Shown: in pieces, positions 14,169 to 23,490 of the stretch | Position numbering within the stretch: position 1 is the first letter of the stretch | How the letters are laid out: the number at the start of each line of letters is the position of its first letter | Assembly: GCF_030410515.1 (NCBI RefSeq) | Contig: NZ_JAUHHD010000001.1 | Location: 806,001-870,000 of the forward strand | Reading direction: 5' to 3' | Origin: Arthrobacter sp. YD4 | Lineage (GTDB): Bacteria > Actinomycetota > Actinomycetes > Actinomycetales > Micrococcaceae | DNA: 64,000 nucleotides | Program-made: the position numbers and the translations under genes | Notes under the pieces: generated by a model | Databases searched by the model: none | Seen by the model: the letters and a program-made list of their open reading frames with translations, nothing else | Told to the model about the DNA's origin: nothing

Positions 14169-17100
14169 ATGCCTTCGAATCCGGATGAGAATGCGGCACT
14201 GGCGATCCAGACCCCCGCGATCAACGACCGCTCCCTCGCGGCCGGGCTCGCCTACGCCATGGGGAGCCGCGTCTCCGGGATTTCCTTCGACGCCGCCACC
14301 GGGCTGATGCTGGGCAAGGTCCGCGGCGGGTCCCCCGTGCCGTATTCGACGACGGCGAAGCTGGTCCGCAAGGGCGGGGGCTGGAGCTGCACCGTGGGGG
14401 TCTGCAGCTGCCCGGTCCGCAAGGACTGCAAGCACGTCGCGGCGCTGCTCTTCGCGGCGGAGGACAACCCGGCCACCCGCGTGCAGCTGCTCGCCCCCGC
14501 AGAAACCTCCCGGCTCTCCCGCCAGCCGGCCCCCGTGGACCTGCCGGACTGGGAGCAGGCCCTCAGCCCGCTGCTCTCCCGGCAGGCGTCCACCCAGCCC
14601 ACCGCCGGGGTGCCCCTGGCGCTGCAGTTCGAGATCGAGGAACCGGCACCGCACTTCTCCTACACCGGCCGCCGGGACCCGCTGCGCAGCGTCCGCCAGC
14701 TCAAGGCCCGGCCCGTCATCATGGGCGCGAAGGGCAAGTGGATCCGCGGCGACGTCTCGTGGAGCACCCTGAGCTACCTGAACTACCGCCGGGAGTGCAA
14801 CGAGGCCCACGTGGAGTGGATGCTGGAGTTCCTGGCTTCCCACACCTCCGTGGCGAACCGCCAGCACGCCGGGACCGGGCTCTGGCTGGGCCTGAACACC
14901 TACGCCGGCCGGAACCTCTGGAGCCTGCTGGAGGAGGCCCGCAAGATCGGGCTGGCCCTGGTCCACGGCAAGGCGGACGCGCCCGTGCACCTGGCGGCCG
15001 GCCCCGCCGCCGTCGGCCTCAACCTCACCCGTTTCGGCACCCCCGCCGGCGCTGGCGCTGACAATGGCGCTGGCAGCGCCCCCGGAACCGGCGCCGACGA
15101 CGGCGGTCTGGCCCTCGCCCCCACCATCACCGTCGAGGGCACCGAGGTGGACCCCGCGGCGGTGGGCACCATCGGCCGCCCCGCGCACGGCATCTTCGTC
15201 ACCGGGGACACGGGGACCCTCCCGGGCCTGGCACCCGAGGGCTCCACGATCACGCTCGCGCCGCTCGAGGCCGGGCTGAGCGAGGAACTGCTGGCGTTCG
15301 TCACCGCCGGCACCACGCTGCACATCCCGGCCCGGGACGAGACCCGCTTCCTCACCGGTTTCTACCCGAAGCTGAAGCAGACGGCCCGGGTCACCGCCTC
15401 TGACGAATCGGTGGAGCTGCCGACGCTGGCCGTCCCCACACTGTCCCTGCTGGCAAACTACGGCGCGGACCACCGGGTCCGGCTGCACTGGGAGTGGCAT
15501 TACACCTCCGGCACCCTGGTCACCGCGCAGCCGCTCTGGCGCCACCCCGGCGACCACGGCTACCGGGACGACACCGCCGAGGCGCGGATCCTTGAAACCG
15601 TGGGACAGCCCTGGGAGGTGGTGCCCAAGCTCGGCGAATCGGCCACCGGCGGTTGGGGCACGCCCCGGCTCGCTGACTCTGCCGAGCTCAGCGGCCTGGA
15701 CACGCTGGCGTTCACTGAGGAGGTCCTCCCCCGGCTACGCGAGCTGCCCGAGGTCACCGTGGACACCGCCGGAGAGATCGCCGACTACCGCGAGGCGGAG
15801 GAGGCCCCGGTGGTCTCCATCTCCACCAAGGCCACCGAGCAGCGGGACTGGTTCGACCTGGGCATCCAGATCTCGCTGGAGGGCCAGCCGGTGTCCTTTG
15901 CCGCCGTCTTCTCCGCCCTCGCTGCCGGCCAGACGAAGATGCTGCTGCCCAGCGGCGCCTACTTCTCGCTGGACCTGCCCGAGCTGCACCAACTGCGCGC
16001 CCTGATCGAGGAGGCCCGGGAGCTGCAGGACAACAAGGACGCCCCGCTTCAGATCAGCCGCTTCCAGGCCGGGCTCTGGGACGAGCTGGCGCAGCTGGGG
16101 ATCGTGGACGAACAGGCTTCCGCCTGGCGCGATGCCGTCGGCGGCCTGCTGGAGGGCGGCGTGAAGGGCCTGCCGCTGCCGGGCACACTGGACGCGGAGC
16201 TGCGGCCCTACCAGCTGGAGGGCTTCAACTGGCTGAGCTTCCTCTACCGCCACGGCCTGGGCGGGGTGCTGGCCGACGACATGGGCCTGGGCAAGACCGT
16301 CCAGACGCTCGCGCTGATCTGCGCGGCGAAGATCGCTGCGGCGGAGGCGGCCGCTTCTCCCGGGGCGGAGGACAACGACGGCGACGACGGGGCCTCCGGC
16401 GACGCGGCGGGTGGCGCCCCGTTCCTGGTGGTGGCGCCTACGTCCGTGGTGGGCAACTGGCTGGCCGAAACCGCCCGGTTTGCCCCCGGCCTGACCGTGC
16501 GGGCCATCGGCGAGACCTTCGCCAAGAGCGGCTCCGATCCCGCCGACGCGCTGGCCGGCGCCGACGTCGTCATCACCTCCTACGCGCTCTTCCGCATCGA
16601 CTACGACGCGTACGCGTCGCGCCGCTGGGCCGGCCTGGTGCTGGACGAGGCGCAGTTCGTGAAGAACCACCAGTCCAAGGCCTACCAGTGCGCCCGGAAG
16701 CTGCCCGCGGACTTCAAGCTCGCGGTGACCGGCACGCCGCTGGAGAACAACCTGATGGAGTTCTGGGCGCTGACCTCGATCGTTGCGCCCGGGCTGTTCG
16801 CCAGCCCCAAGCGCTTCGCGGAGAACTACCAGCGGCCGGTGGAGAAGAACGGGGACCGGGCACGGCTGGACAAGCTGCGCCGCCGGGTCCGCCCGCTGAT
16901 GCTGCGCCGCACCAAGGAGCAGGTGATCCGGGACCTGCCGCCCAAGCAGGAGCAGGTCCTGGAGGTGGTGCTGAATCCGCGGCACCAGAAGGTCTATCAG
17001 ACCCACCTGCAGCGCGAACGGCAGAAGATCCTGGGCCTGATCGAGGACGTGAACAAGAACCGCTTCACGATCTTCCAGTCCCTCACCCTGCTCCGGCAGC

Positions 17101-17654
17101 TCAGCCTGGACCCGTCCCTGATCGACCCGTCCCTGTCCGGGATCCGGGCCAGCAAGCTGGACGTGCTCTTCGAACAGCTCCAGGACCTCGTGGCGGAGGG
17201 CCACCGGGCGCTGATCTTCAGCCAGTTCACCGGTTTCCTCGGCAAGGTCCGGGAGCGGCTGATCGAGGAGAACATCGAGTTCTGCTACCTCGATGGCAGC
17301 ACCCGGAACCGCGCGGACGTAGTCAGCGAATTCAAGAACGGCGCCGCCCCGGTGTTCCTGATCAGCCTCAAGGCCGGCGGCTTCGGCCTGAACCTGACCG
17401 AGGCGGACTACGTGTTCCTGCTGGACCCGTGGTGGAACCCGGCGTCCGAGGCGCAGGCCGTGGACCGGACGCACCGGATCGGCCAGGCCCGGAACGTGAT
17501 GGTCTACCGGCTGGTGGCCAAGGACACCATCGAGGAGAAGGTCATGGCCCTGAAGGCGAAGAAGTCTCAGCTGTTCGCCGACGTGGTGGAGGGCGACGCG
17601 CTGGCCGGCGGTGCGCTGACGGCAGAGGACCTGGCCGGGCTCTTCGACGACTAG
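14169..17654 (+). CDS. SNF2-family helicase with N-terminal SWIM zinc finger
   Basis: This large (1161-residue) DNA-dependent ATPase resembles the bacterial RapA/HepA-like and SWIM-Snf2 proteins. The SWIM finger CSCPVRKDCKH (CxCxnCxH) lies near residue 80. The ATPase core starts near 680: ADDMGLGKTVQT (motif I), LVVAPTSVVGNW (Ia), VLDEAQ (II), TGTPLEN (III), then RecA2 with FSQFTGFL, SLKAGGFGLNLTEADYV and a motif VI reading RTHRIGQAR near 1105. The middle region (100-650) is the helicase-associated SNF2_N-adjacent domain of unknown structure. Likely roles are chromatin or transcription-complex remodelling or DNA repair. No nuclease or methylase lies next to it, so a DISARM-type defence role is not supported. 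Confidence 0.92.
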   Translation: MPSNPDENAALAIQTPAINDRSLAAGLAYAMGSRVSGISFDAATGLMLGKVRGGSPVPYSTTAKLVRKGGGWSCTVGVCSCPVRKDCKHVAALLFAAEDNPATRVQLLAPAETSRLSRQPAPVDLPDWEQALSPLLSRQASTQPTAGVPLALQFEIEEPAPHFSYTGRRDPLRSVRQLKARPVIMGAKGKWIRGDVSWSTLSYLNYRRECNEAHVEWMLEFLASHTSVANRQHAGTGLWLGLNTYAGRNLWSLLEEARKIGLALVHGKADAPVHLAAGPAAVGLNLTRFGTPAGAGADNGAGSAPGTGADDGGLALAPTITVEGTEVDPAAVGTIGRPAHGIFVTGDTGTLPGLAPEGSTITLAPLEAGLSEELLAFVTAGTTLHIPARDETRFLTGFYPKLKQTARVTASDESVELPTLAVPTLSLLANYGADHRVRLHWEWHYTSGTLVTAQPLWRHPGDHGYRDDTAEARILETVGQPWEVVPKLGESATGGWGTPRLADSAELSGLDTLAFTEEVLPRLRELPEVTVDTAGEIADYREAEEAPVVSISTKATEQRDWFDLGIQISLEGQPVSFAAVFSALAAGQTKMLLPSGAYFSLDLPELHQLRALIEEARELQDNKDAPLQISRFQAGLWDELAQLGIVDEQASAWRDAVGGLLEGGVKGLPLPGTLDAELRPYQLEGFNWLSFLYRHGLGGVLADDMGLGKTVQTLALICAAKIAAAEAAASPGAEDNDGDDGASGDAAGGAPFLVVAPTSVVGNWLAETARFAPGLTVRAIGETFAKSGSDPADALAGADVVITSYALFRIDYDAYASRRWAGLVLDEAQFVKNHQSKAYQCARKLPADFKLAVTGTPLENNLMEFWALTSIVAPGLFASPKRFAENYQRPVEKNGDRARLDKLRRRVRPLMLRRTKEQVIRDLPPKQEQVLEVVLNPRHQKVYQTHLQRERQKILGLIEDVNKNRFTIFQSLTLLRQLSLDPSLIDPSLSGIRASKLDVLFEQLQDLVAEGHRALIFSQFTGFLGKVRERLIEENIEFCYLDGSTRNRADVVSEFKNGAAPVFLISLKAGGFGLNLTEADYVFLLDPWWNPASEAQAVDRTHRIGQARNVMVYRLVAKDTIEEKVMALKAKKSQLFADVVEGDALAGGALTAEDLAGLFDD

Positions 17655-17666
17655 CCGGAGAGGGCC

Positions 17667-18065
17667 TCAGGCGGCGGCCGGCGCGGTGATACGCCCGGTG
17701 GCCAGCCGCCGCTTGAACCAGCGGCGGAGCTGCTTGCCCTTGCCCTTCCACCAGCTGTCCTCGTCCGGGTCCGTGTGCCAGCGGAAGATCACCGTCACCA
17801 GGACGAAGACGCCGCCGGCGGTCTGCGCCCACGCCCCGGACGCCGCGTACACCAGCACGGCCAGGCTCAGGGCCAGGATCGACGGCGGGACCAGGGTCAG
17901 GAAAACGGTGTTGGCCAGGTAGCGGCGCTGGGAGCGCGGCACCGAGACGGCCCGCACCATGTCGGTGCAGACGCACACGACGACGATCGTCTGGCCGAAG
18001 GTGAGCAGCAGCAGGCCGGGCAGGGAGTTGCCGAAGAGGGCCAGGGCGTTCAGTCCGGAGTTCAT
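17667..18065 (-). CDS. Small membrane protein of unknown function
   Basis: This 132-residue protein has three likely membrane helices (residues 8-30, 45-68 and 72-95) and a very basic C-terminal tail (KGKGKQLRRWFKRR). It was not recognised as a named family. The start at 18065 is chosen because the helices begin there; the longer reading to 18299 adds a low-complexity basic segment with no conservation. It converges on the SNF2 gene with 12 bases between the stops. Confidence 0.65.
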   Translation of the reverse strand: MNSGLNALALFGNSLPGLLLLTFGQTIVVVCVCTDMVRAVSVPRSQRRYLANTVFLTLVPPSILALSLAVLVYAASGAWAQTAGGVFVLVTVIFRWHTDPDEDSWWKGKGKQLRRWFKRRLATGRITAPAAA

Positions 18066-18350
18066 GGCCGGCCCGCGCTCAGTGCGGACGCCGGCGCCGT
18101 TGCGGGCATACGTCGGGAAGTGGTGGAATCCCCTAAACCACGGGTGTGCTGAATCATCGGTGCTGCCCCCCGGCTTGTGCACGTGACCGGCCCGCCGAGG
18201 GCGTCGACCGGTGGCGGCAGTGCGCCGCCGAGACCATCTAACCGGCAGGGAAAGCGGCCCGTCAGGGGGTCGCGGTACTCGACTTTGTTTTTTCACCACC
18301 CGACTTTGCGGGCGGCTACTCAGTCCCGCCGGGCGGACTACCTAGGCGGG
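18066..18350. other. Intergenic region upstream of the small membrane gene and downstream of hspR
   Basis: No supported gene was found. A direct repeat CGACTTTG occurs on either side of a T6 run (18280-18310), and there are GC-rich short inverted repeats near 18325 that could end the heat-shock operon, but none forms a convincing terminator. Confidence 0.5.
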
Positions 18351-18773
18351 TCAGGAGTTGTCGCGGGGGCGCCAGACGACGAGGGCCTGCGAGCGGGGGC
18401 GGGGCCGCTGGCCGCGGGCGAGCGTGACCACATCGCCCGCAGCGCCGGCGGCGAAGATCCGGGAATCCAGCGGCTGCCGGCGGCGGCTGAGTTCCTCGGT
18501 GAGTTCGGAGACCCGGTGCTGCAGGGCCGCGACCTGGTTCTCCAGCTGCAGGATCCGCTTGATGCCTTCAAGCGAGACGCCTTCCTGGGAGAGCCGCTGC
18601 ACCTCGCGGAGCGTGTTCACGTCCCGCTGCGAGTACCGGCGGGACTTCCCGGGGGCGCGGCTGGGCGAGACGATGCCGAGCCGGTCGTACTGGCGCAGCG
18701 TCTGCGGGTGCATGTCCGCCAGTTCGGCGGCGACCGAGATCACGAAGATCGGCTGGTCGAACTCGATGTCCAT
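18351..18773 (-). CDS. hspR: HspR, MerR-family heat-shock repressor
   Basis: HspR represses the dnaK operon by binding HAIR inverted repeats, with DnaK as co-repressor. The 140-residue protein has a MerR-type winged helix (FVISVAAELADMHPQTLRQY, residues 10-29; GIVSPSRAPGKSRRYSQRD near 33-51) and a coiled-coil segment (residues 75-98) for dimerisation. It is the last gene of the dnaK-grpE-dnaJ-hspR operon, 9 bases after dnaJ, so it is autoregulated. HAIR sites are present upstream of dnaK at 22630 and 22683. Confidence 0.95.
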   Translation of the reverse strand: MDIEFDQPIFVISVAAELADMHPQTLRQYDRLGIVSPSRAPGKSRRYSQRDVNTLREVQRLSQEGVSLEGIKRILQLENQVAALQHRVSELTEELSRRRQPLDSRIFAAGAAGDVVTLARGQRPRPRSQALVVWRPRDNS

Positions 18774-18782
18774 GGCTGGACC

Positions 18783-19763
18783 TTACAGCCGGGCCTTGGC
18801 TGCCAGGCCCGCCCGGACGTCCTCGCCGGCGGTGGCCGCGGCGAACGCCTTGACGGCGTCCTCGGCTTCCTTGGTCAGCTTCTTGGGGACGGCGACGTCG
18901 ATGGTGACGAGCAGGTCGCCGGTGGCCTTGCTGTGCTTGACGCCGCGGCCCTTGACCCGGAGCGTCCGGCCGGTGGGGGTTCCCGCGGGAACCCGGACCC
19001 GGACCTTGTCGCCGTCGAGCGTCGGAACCTCAATATCCGCGCCCAGGGCCGCCTCGGGGAAGGTGACCGGGACGTGGATGCGCAGGTTGTCGCCGTCGCG
19101 GGTGTAGAAATCGTGCGGCTTGACCGAGACGGTGACCATCAGGTCGCCGTTGCCGGCGGGGCCGTACTGGCCCTTGCCGCGGACCCGGACCTTCTGGCCG
19201 TCCTTGATGCCGGCGGGGATGCGGACGTCGATGACCTCGCCGTCGGGTTCGCGCAGGCCGATGGTGGTGCCGCGGATGGAACCGGCGAAGGAGATGCTGG
19301 TGGAGGCGGTCCGGTCCGCGCCCTTCTGCGGGCCGCGCTGGAAGGACTGCCCACCGCCGAAGCCGCCGCCGCCAAACAGGTCGGCGAATTCGGGCGGGAT
19401 GCCGCCGGCGGTGCTGTAGCCGCCGGAGTGCCGGCCGCCGCCGCCGGTGAAGAGGCCGCCGAAGAGGTCCTCGAAGCCCGCCCCGCCGCCTGGCTGACCC
19501 GCGCCGCCGGGGGCGAACCGTGCGCCGCCGCCCATCGCGCGGATGGCGTCGTACTGCTGGCGCTCGTCGGCGTCGGAGAGCACGGAATAGGCCTCGGAGA
19601 TGTCCTTGAACTTCTTCTCCGACGCGGTATCCCCGGCATTGGTGTCCGGGTGGTGCTGCCGGGCGAGCTTCCGGTAGGCCTTCTTAATGTCGGCGTCGGA
19701 AGCGTCCTTGGCGACACCAAGGATCTTGTAAAAGTCCTTGTCGACCCAGTCCTGGCTGGCCAC
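18783..19763 (-). CDS. dnaJ: DnaJ co-chaperone without zinc finger (CbpA/DnaJ class B type)
   Basis: This 326-residue J protein stimulates the DnaK ATPase. The J domain (residues 9-75) contains the HPD triad in [12 protein letters not shown] long Gly/Phe-rich linker (about 75-140) follows, then the two beta-sandwich C-terminal substrate-binding domains. The four CxxCxGxG zinc repeats of canonical DnaJ are absent, so this is a class B protein; in actinobacteria the operon-encoded DnaJ is often accompanied by a zinc-finger DnaJ2 elsewhere. It is separated from grpE by 245 bases that hold a large nested hairpin. Confidence 0.93.
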   Translation of the reverse strand: MASQDWVDKDFYKILGVAKDASDADIKKAYRKLARQHHPDTNAGDTASEKKFKDISEAYSVLSDADERQQYDAIRAMGGGARFAPGGAGQPGGGAGFEDLFGGLFTGGGGRHSGGYSTAGGIPPEFADLFGGGGFGGGQSFQRGPQKGADRTASTSISFAGSIRGTTIGLREPDGEVIDVRIPAGIKDGQKVRVRGKGQYGPAGNGDLMVTVSVKPHDFYTRDGDNLRIHVPVTFPEAALGADIEVPTLDGDKVRVRVPAGTPTGRTLRVKGRGVKHSKATGDLLVTIDVAVPKKLTKEAEDAVKAFAAATAGEDVRAGLAAKARL

Positions 19764-19804
19764 TGGCGTTTCCTTTCAAAAGTCGTACAGAGTGCGCTTC
19801 GCAA

Positions 19805-19900
19805 ACGATGGGCCCCCGCCCCTTCGCCGGGTGGCTGGGGATCTGCGATCCCCAGCCACCCGGCTCCGACAGGCCCGAAGCCACTCCCGGGGCCCATCGT
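19805..19900. repeat. Nested inverted repeat between grpE and dnaJ
   Basis: The outer arms ACGATGGGCCCC (19805-19816) and GGGGCCCATCGT (19889-19900) are perfect. They enclose a perfect 17-bp hairpin, CCGGGTGGCTGGGGATC with its complement (19827-19843 and 19847-19863), with a three-base loop TGC. It lies inside the operon, so it is more likely a processing or partial-termination element, or a dispersed palindromic repeat, than a plain terminator. Confidence 0.85.
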
Positions 19901-20008
19901 CTGCTGCGCGCAGTGCGTTCCCTCACCTTAGGTGAGAAGACCGCGGGCGCGGATACCGCAGCGGACGAGAGGGCGGGCCCCCTCATCCGCGAAGGCGCGG
20001 AGAGGCGT

Positions 20009-20656
20009 CTACGCCGGGACGGACACGATCACTTGGGCGGCGCGCAGGACCCGGTCGCCGGACTTGTAGCCCGAGCGGAGGACCTGGCTGACCGTGTCGG
20101 TTTCGACGTCGGCGCCGGGCTGCTGGATGAGGGCCTCGTGGATCGTAGGGTCGAACTCCACGCCGGTCTCATCGATGCGCACCAGACCGTAGGTCTTGAG
20201 CGCGTTCTCCAGCTTCGCGGCGATCGCGGCGAACGGGCCGTCGGCCAGGTCGCCGTGCTGCCGGGCGGCGTCGACGTCGTCCAGCACCGGGAGCAGGGAG
20301 TTCAGGACGCCGATGACGGCCATCTCCCCTGCTACGGCGCGGTCGCGTTCGACGCGCTTGCGGTAGTTGACGTACTCGGCCTGCAGGCGGCGGAGGTCGT
20401 TCTTCAGTTCCTCCGCCTCCCCGGCGTCGACGCCCTGCGCCACGGATTCCGCGGCCGGGACGTCCACGCTGTTGAGGATGTCCTCGGCCTGGGACAGGGC
20501 GTCCCCGGATCCGGACTCCGCCGCGGCATGTTCCTGGTCAGGGTGCCGGGCCTGGCCGGTCTTCGGATCAACCTTGCGGTTGTCGTGGACCACCGGCTTC
20601 TGGCTCTCGTCCGGGCCCTCGCCGCCGTGCTCTGCTTCGTTACCGTGGTGCGGCAT
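20009..20656 (-). CDS. grpE: GrpE nucleotide exchange factor
   Basis: GrpE releases ADP from DnaK. The 215-residue protein has a disordered acidic N-terminus, a long helix (residues 80-130 with LRRLQAEYVNYRKRVERDR, the GrpE signature helix), LLPVLDDVDAARQH, and the beta-wing domain containing GVEFDPTIHEAL near 165. The gene begins 2 bases after the dnaK stop codon, so the two are co-translated. It is in the middle of the heat-shock operon controlled by HspR. Confidence 0.95.
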   Translation of the reverse strand: MPHHGNEAEHGGEGPDESQKPVVHDNRKVDPKTGQARHPDQEHAAAESGSGDALSQAEDILNSVDVPAAESVAQGVDAGEAEELKNDLRRLQAEYVNYRKRVERDRAVAGEMAVIGVLNSLLPVLDDVDAARQHGDLADGPFAAIAAKLENALKTYGLVRIDETGVEFDPTIHEALIQQPGADVETDTVSQVLRSGYKSGDRVLRAAQVIVSVPA

Positions 20657-20658
20657 GA

Positions 20659-22515
<1,857 letters not shown>

Positions 22516-22629
22516 GTGTGGCTTCCTTCTTTCCTTGGAAACGTGCTGCCCCCGGCCATCGGGCGGAGGCCCGGCGACCGGGAGTGAACCCGGGATCGAG
22601 CCCGTCGATTGTCGAGGCGCGCCCACTTG

Positions 22630-22648
22630 TTGAGCGCTCTGCACTCAA
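22630..22648. promoter_or_regulatory. HAIR element 1 (HspR operator)
   Basis: TTGAG-N9-CTCAA (22630-22634 and 22644-22648) matches the core of the HspR-associated inverted repeat. It overlaps the dnaK -10 region. Confidence 0.85.
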
Positions 22649-22675
22649 GTCTACGCAGGCTCATTCCGATGTCAA
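22648..22675 (-). promoter_or_regulatory. dnaK operon promoter
   Basis: On the minus strand TTGACA (22675-22670) is followed after 16 bases by TAGACT (22653-22648), a good primary-sigma promoter. It lies between the two HAIR elements. Confidence 0.75.
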
Positions 22676-22682
22676 TCCAAAG

Positions 22683-22701
22683 TTGAGTCGCATCCGCTCA
22701 A
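22683..22701. promoter_or_regulatory. HAIR element 2 (HspR operator)
   Basis: TTGAG-N9-CTCAA, extended to AAAGTTGAG/CTCAACTTT (22679-22705), lies just upstream of the -35 box. With HAIR 1 it brackets the promoter, so two HspR dimers could hold it. Confidence 0.85.
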
Positions 22702-22893
22702 CTTTGAACAACGGTGCGGATTTCGACCGCGACGGCGGCGCTGAGGTCGGCGGTTTTGTCCCGCCAAACCCCGGGATTCCGCGGATTTCGTCGCCACTGC
22801 GATTTCGCCTGTGCGCAGGGCGGGTGCCCCGGCGGATGTTTCGCTCTGCGAGAACGGTCCCGCCGGGCCCGCTTGAAAAGTCCTTCTGCGCGC

Positions 22894-23310
22894 CTAACGT
22901 CCGGTTTCGTCGTCGCGACGCTCGTCGCCGCGGGCCGCTTCGCCCGCCGCCCGGTGGCCGGTGGCGCCCGCTGCGCCGTAGTCGCCCTCTTCGTATTCGC
23001 CCTCGACGCCGGCGACGGCATCGGGGCCCGTGGCGCCGGCGCGGCCGTAGTCACCCTCGGGGTAGTCGCCTTCCTCGGCGCCGACCGCGGAGCCGGTGGC
23101 AACGCCGGCCTTGCCGTAGTCACCCTCGGCGTATTCGCCCTCCGGGGCGCCGGCCGGGTTCTCCCCGGTCACGCCGGCGTTGCCGTAGTCGCCCTCGACG
23201 TACTGGCCGGCGTCGGCCTCAAGGCCCGTCTCCTCGGCGGCAGGGGCGGCCGCATCATGCCGCGCTTCTTCTGCTGCCGTTCGATCAAACTCACCGTGAT
23301 TGTCAGACAT
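22894..23310 (-). CDS. Acidic tandem-repeat protein, function unknown
   Basis: This 138-residue soluble, strongly acidic protein has a short N-terminal segment and four imperfect repeats of about 22-26 residues, each with the core EGDYG-x-AG (Asn, Lys, Arg or Ala at x) and joined by acidic Gly/Ala linkers. No cysteines, signal peptide or membrane helix are present, and no domain family was recognised. The start is the ATG at 23308-23310 with AGGAGG upstream. It lies about 230 bases upstream of the dnaK promoter in the same direction but is not obviously in the operon. The repetitive, acidic composition suggests an intrinsically disordered protein. Confidence 0.75.
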   Translation of the reverse strand: MSDNHGEFDRTAAEEARHDAAAPAAEETGLEADAGQYVEGDYGNAGVTGENPAGAPEGEYAEGDYGKAGVATGSAVGAEEGDYPEGDYGRAGATGPDAVAGVEGEYEEGDYGAAGATGHRAAGEAARGDERRDDETGR

Positions 23311-23490
23311 GGGTGGATCCCTCCTGCAGGCGTGCGCGCCCGCTCGGGCGCAGGGGCAGTCTATCGAGGGACCCCGGGCGGCGACAGGGCCGTTTCCCTG
23401 CGCCGGGGATGCCCTTAACCAGGCAGCCGCCGCCACGGCCGCCTGGCGGGGGGAACCAGGAGCGGAGACGGCGGCTGCGGCCGGGGGGTC

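Noticed and set aside
14169-17654. SNF2 helicase as part of a DISARM-like defence island
   Set aside because: No methyltransferase, nuclease or DUF1998 protein is next to it; neighbours are housekeeping-like.
22560-22620. tRNA-like GC-rich hairpins in the dnaK leader
   Set aside because: No anticodon loop, T-loop consensus or CCA context; it is simply a GC-rich 5' leader.
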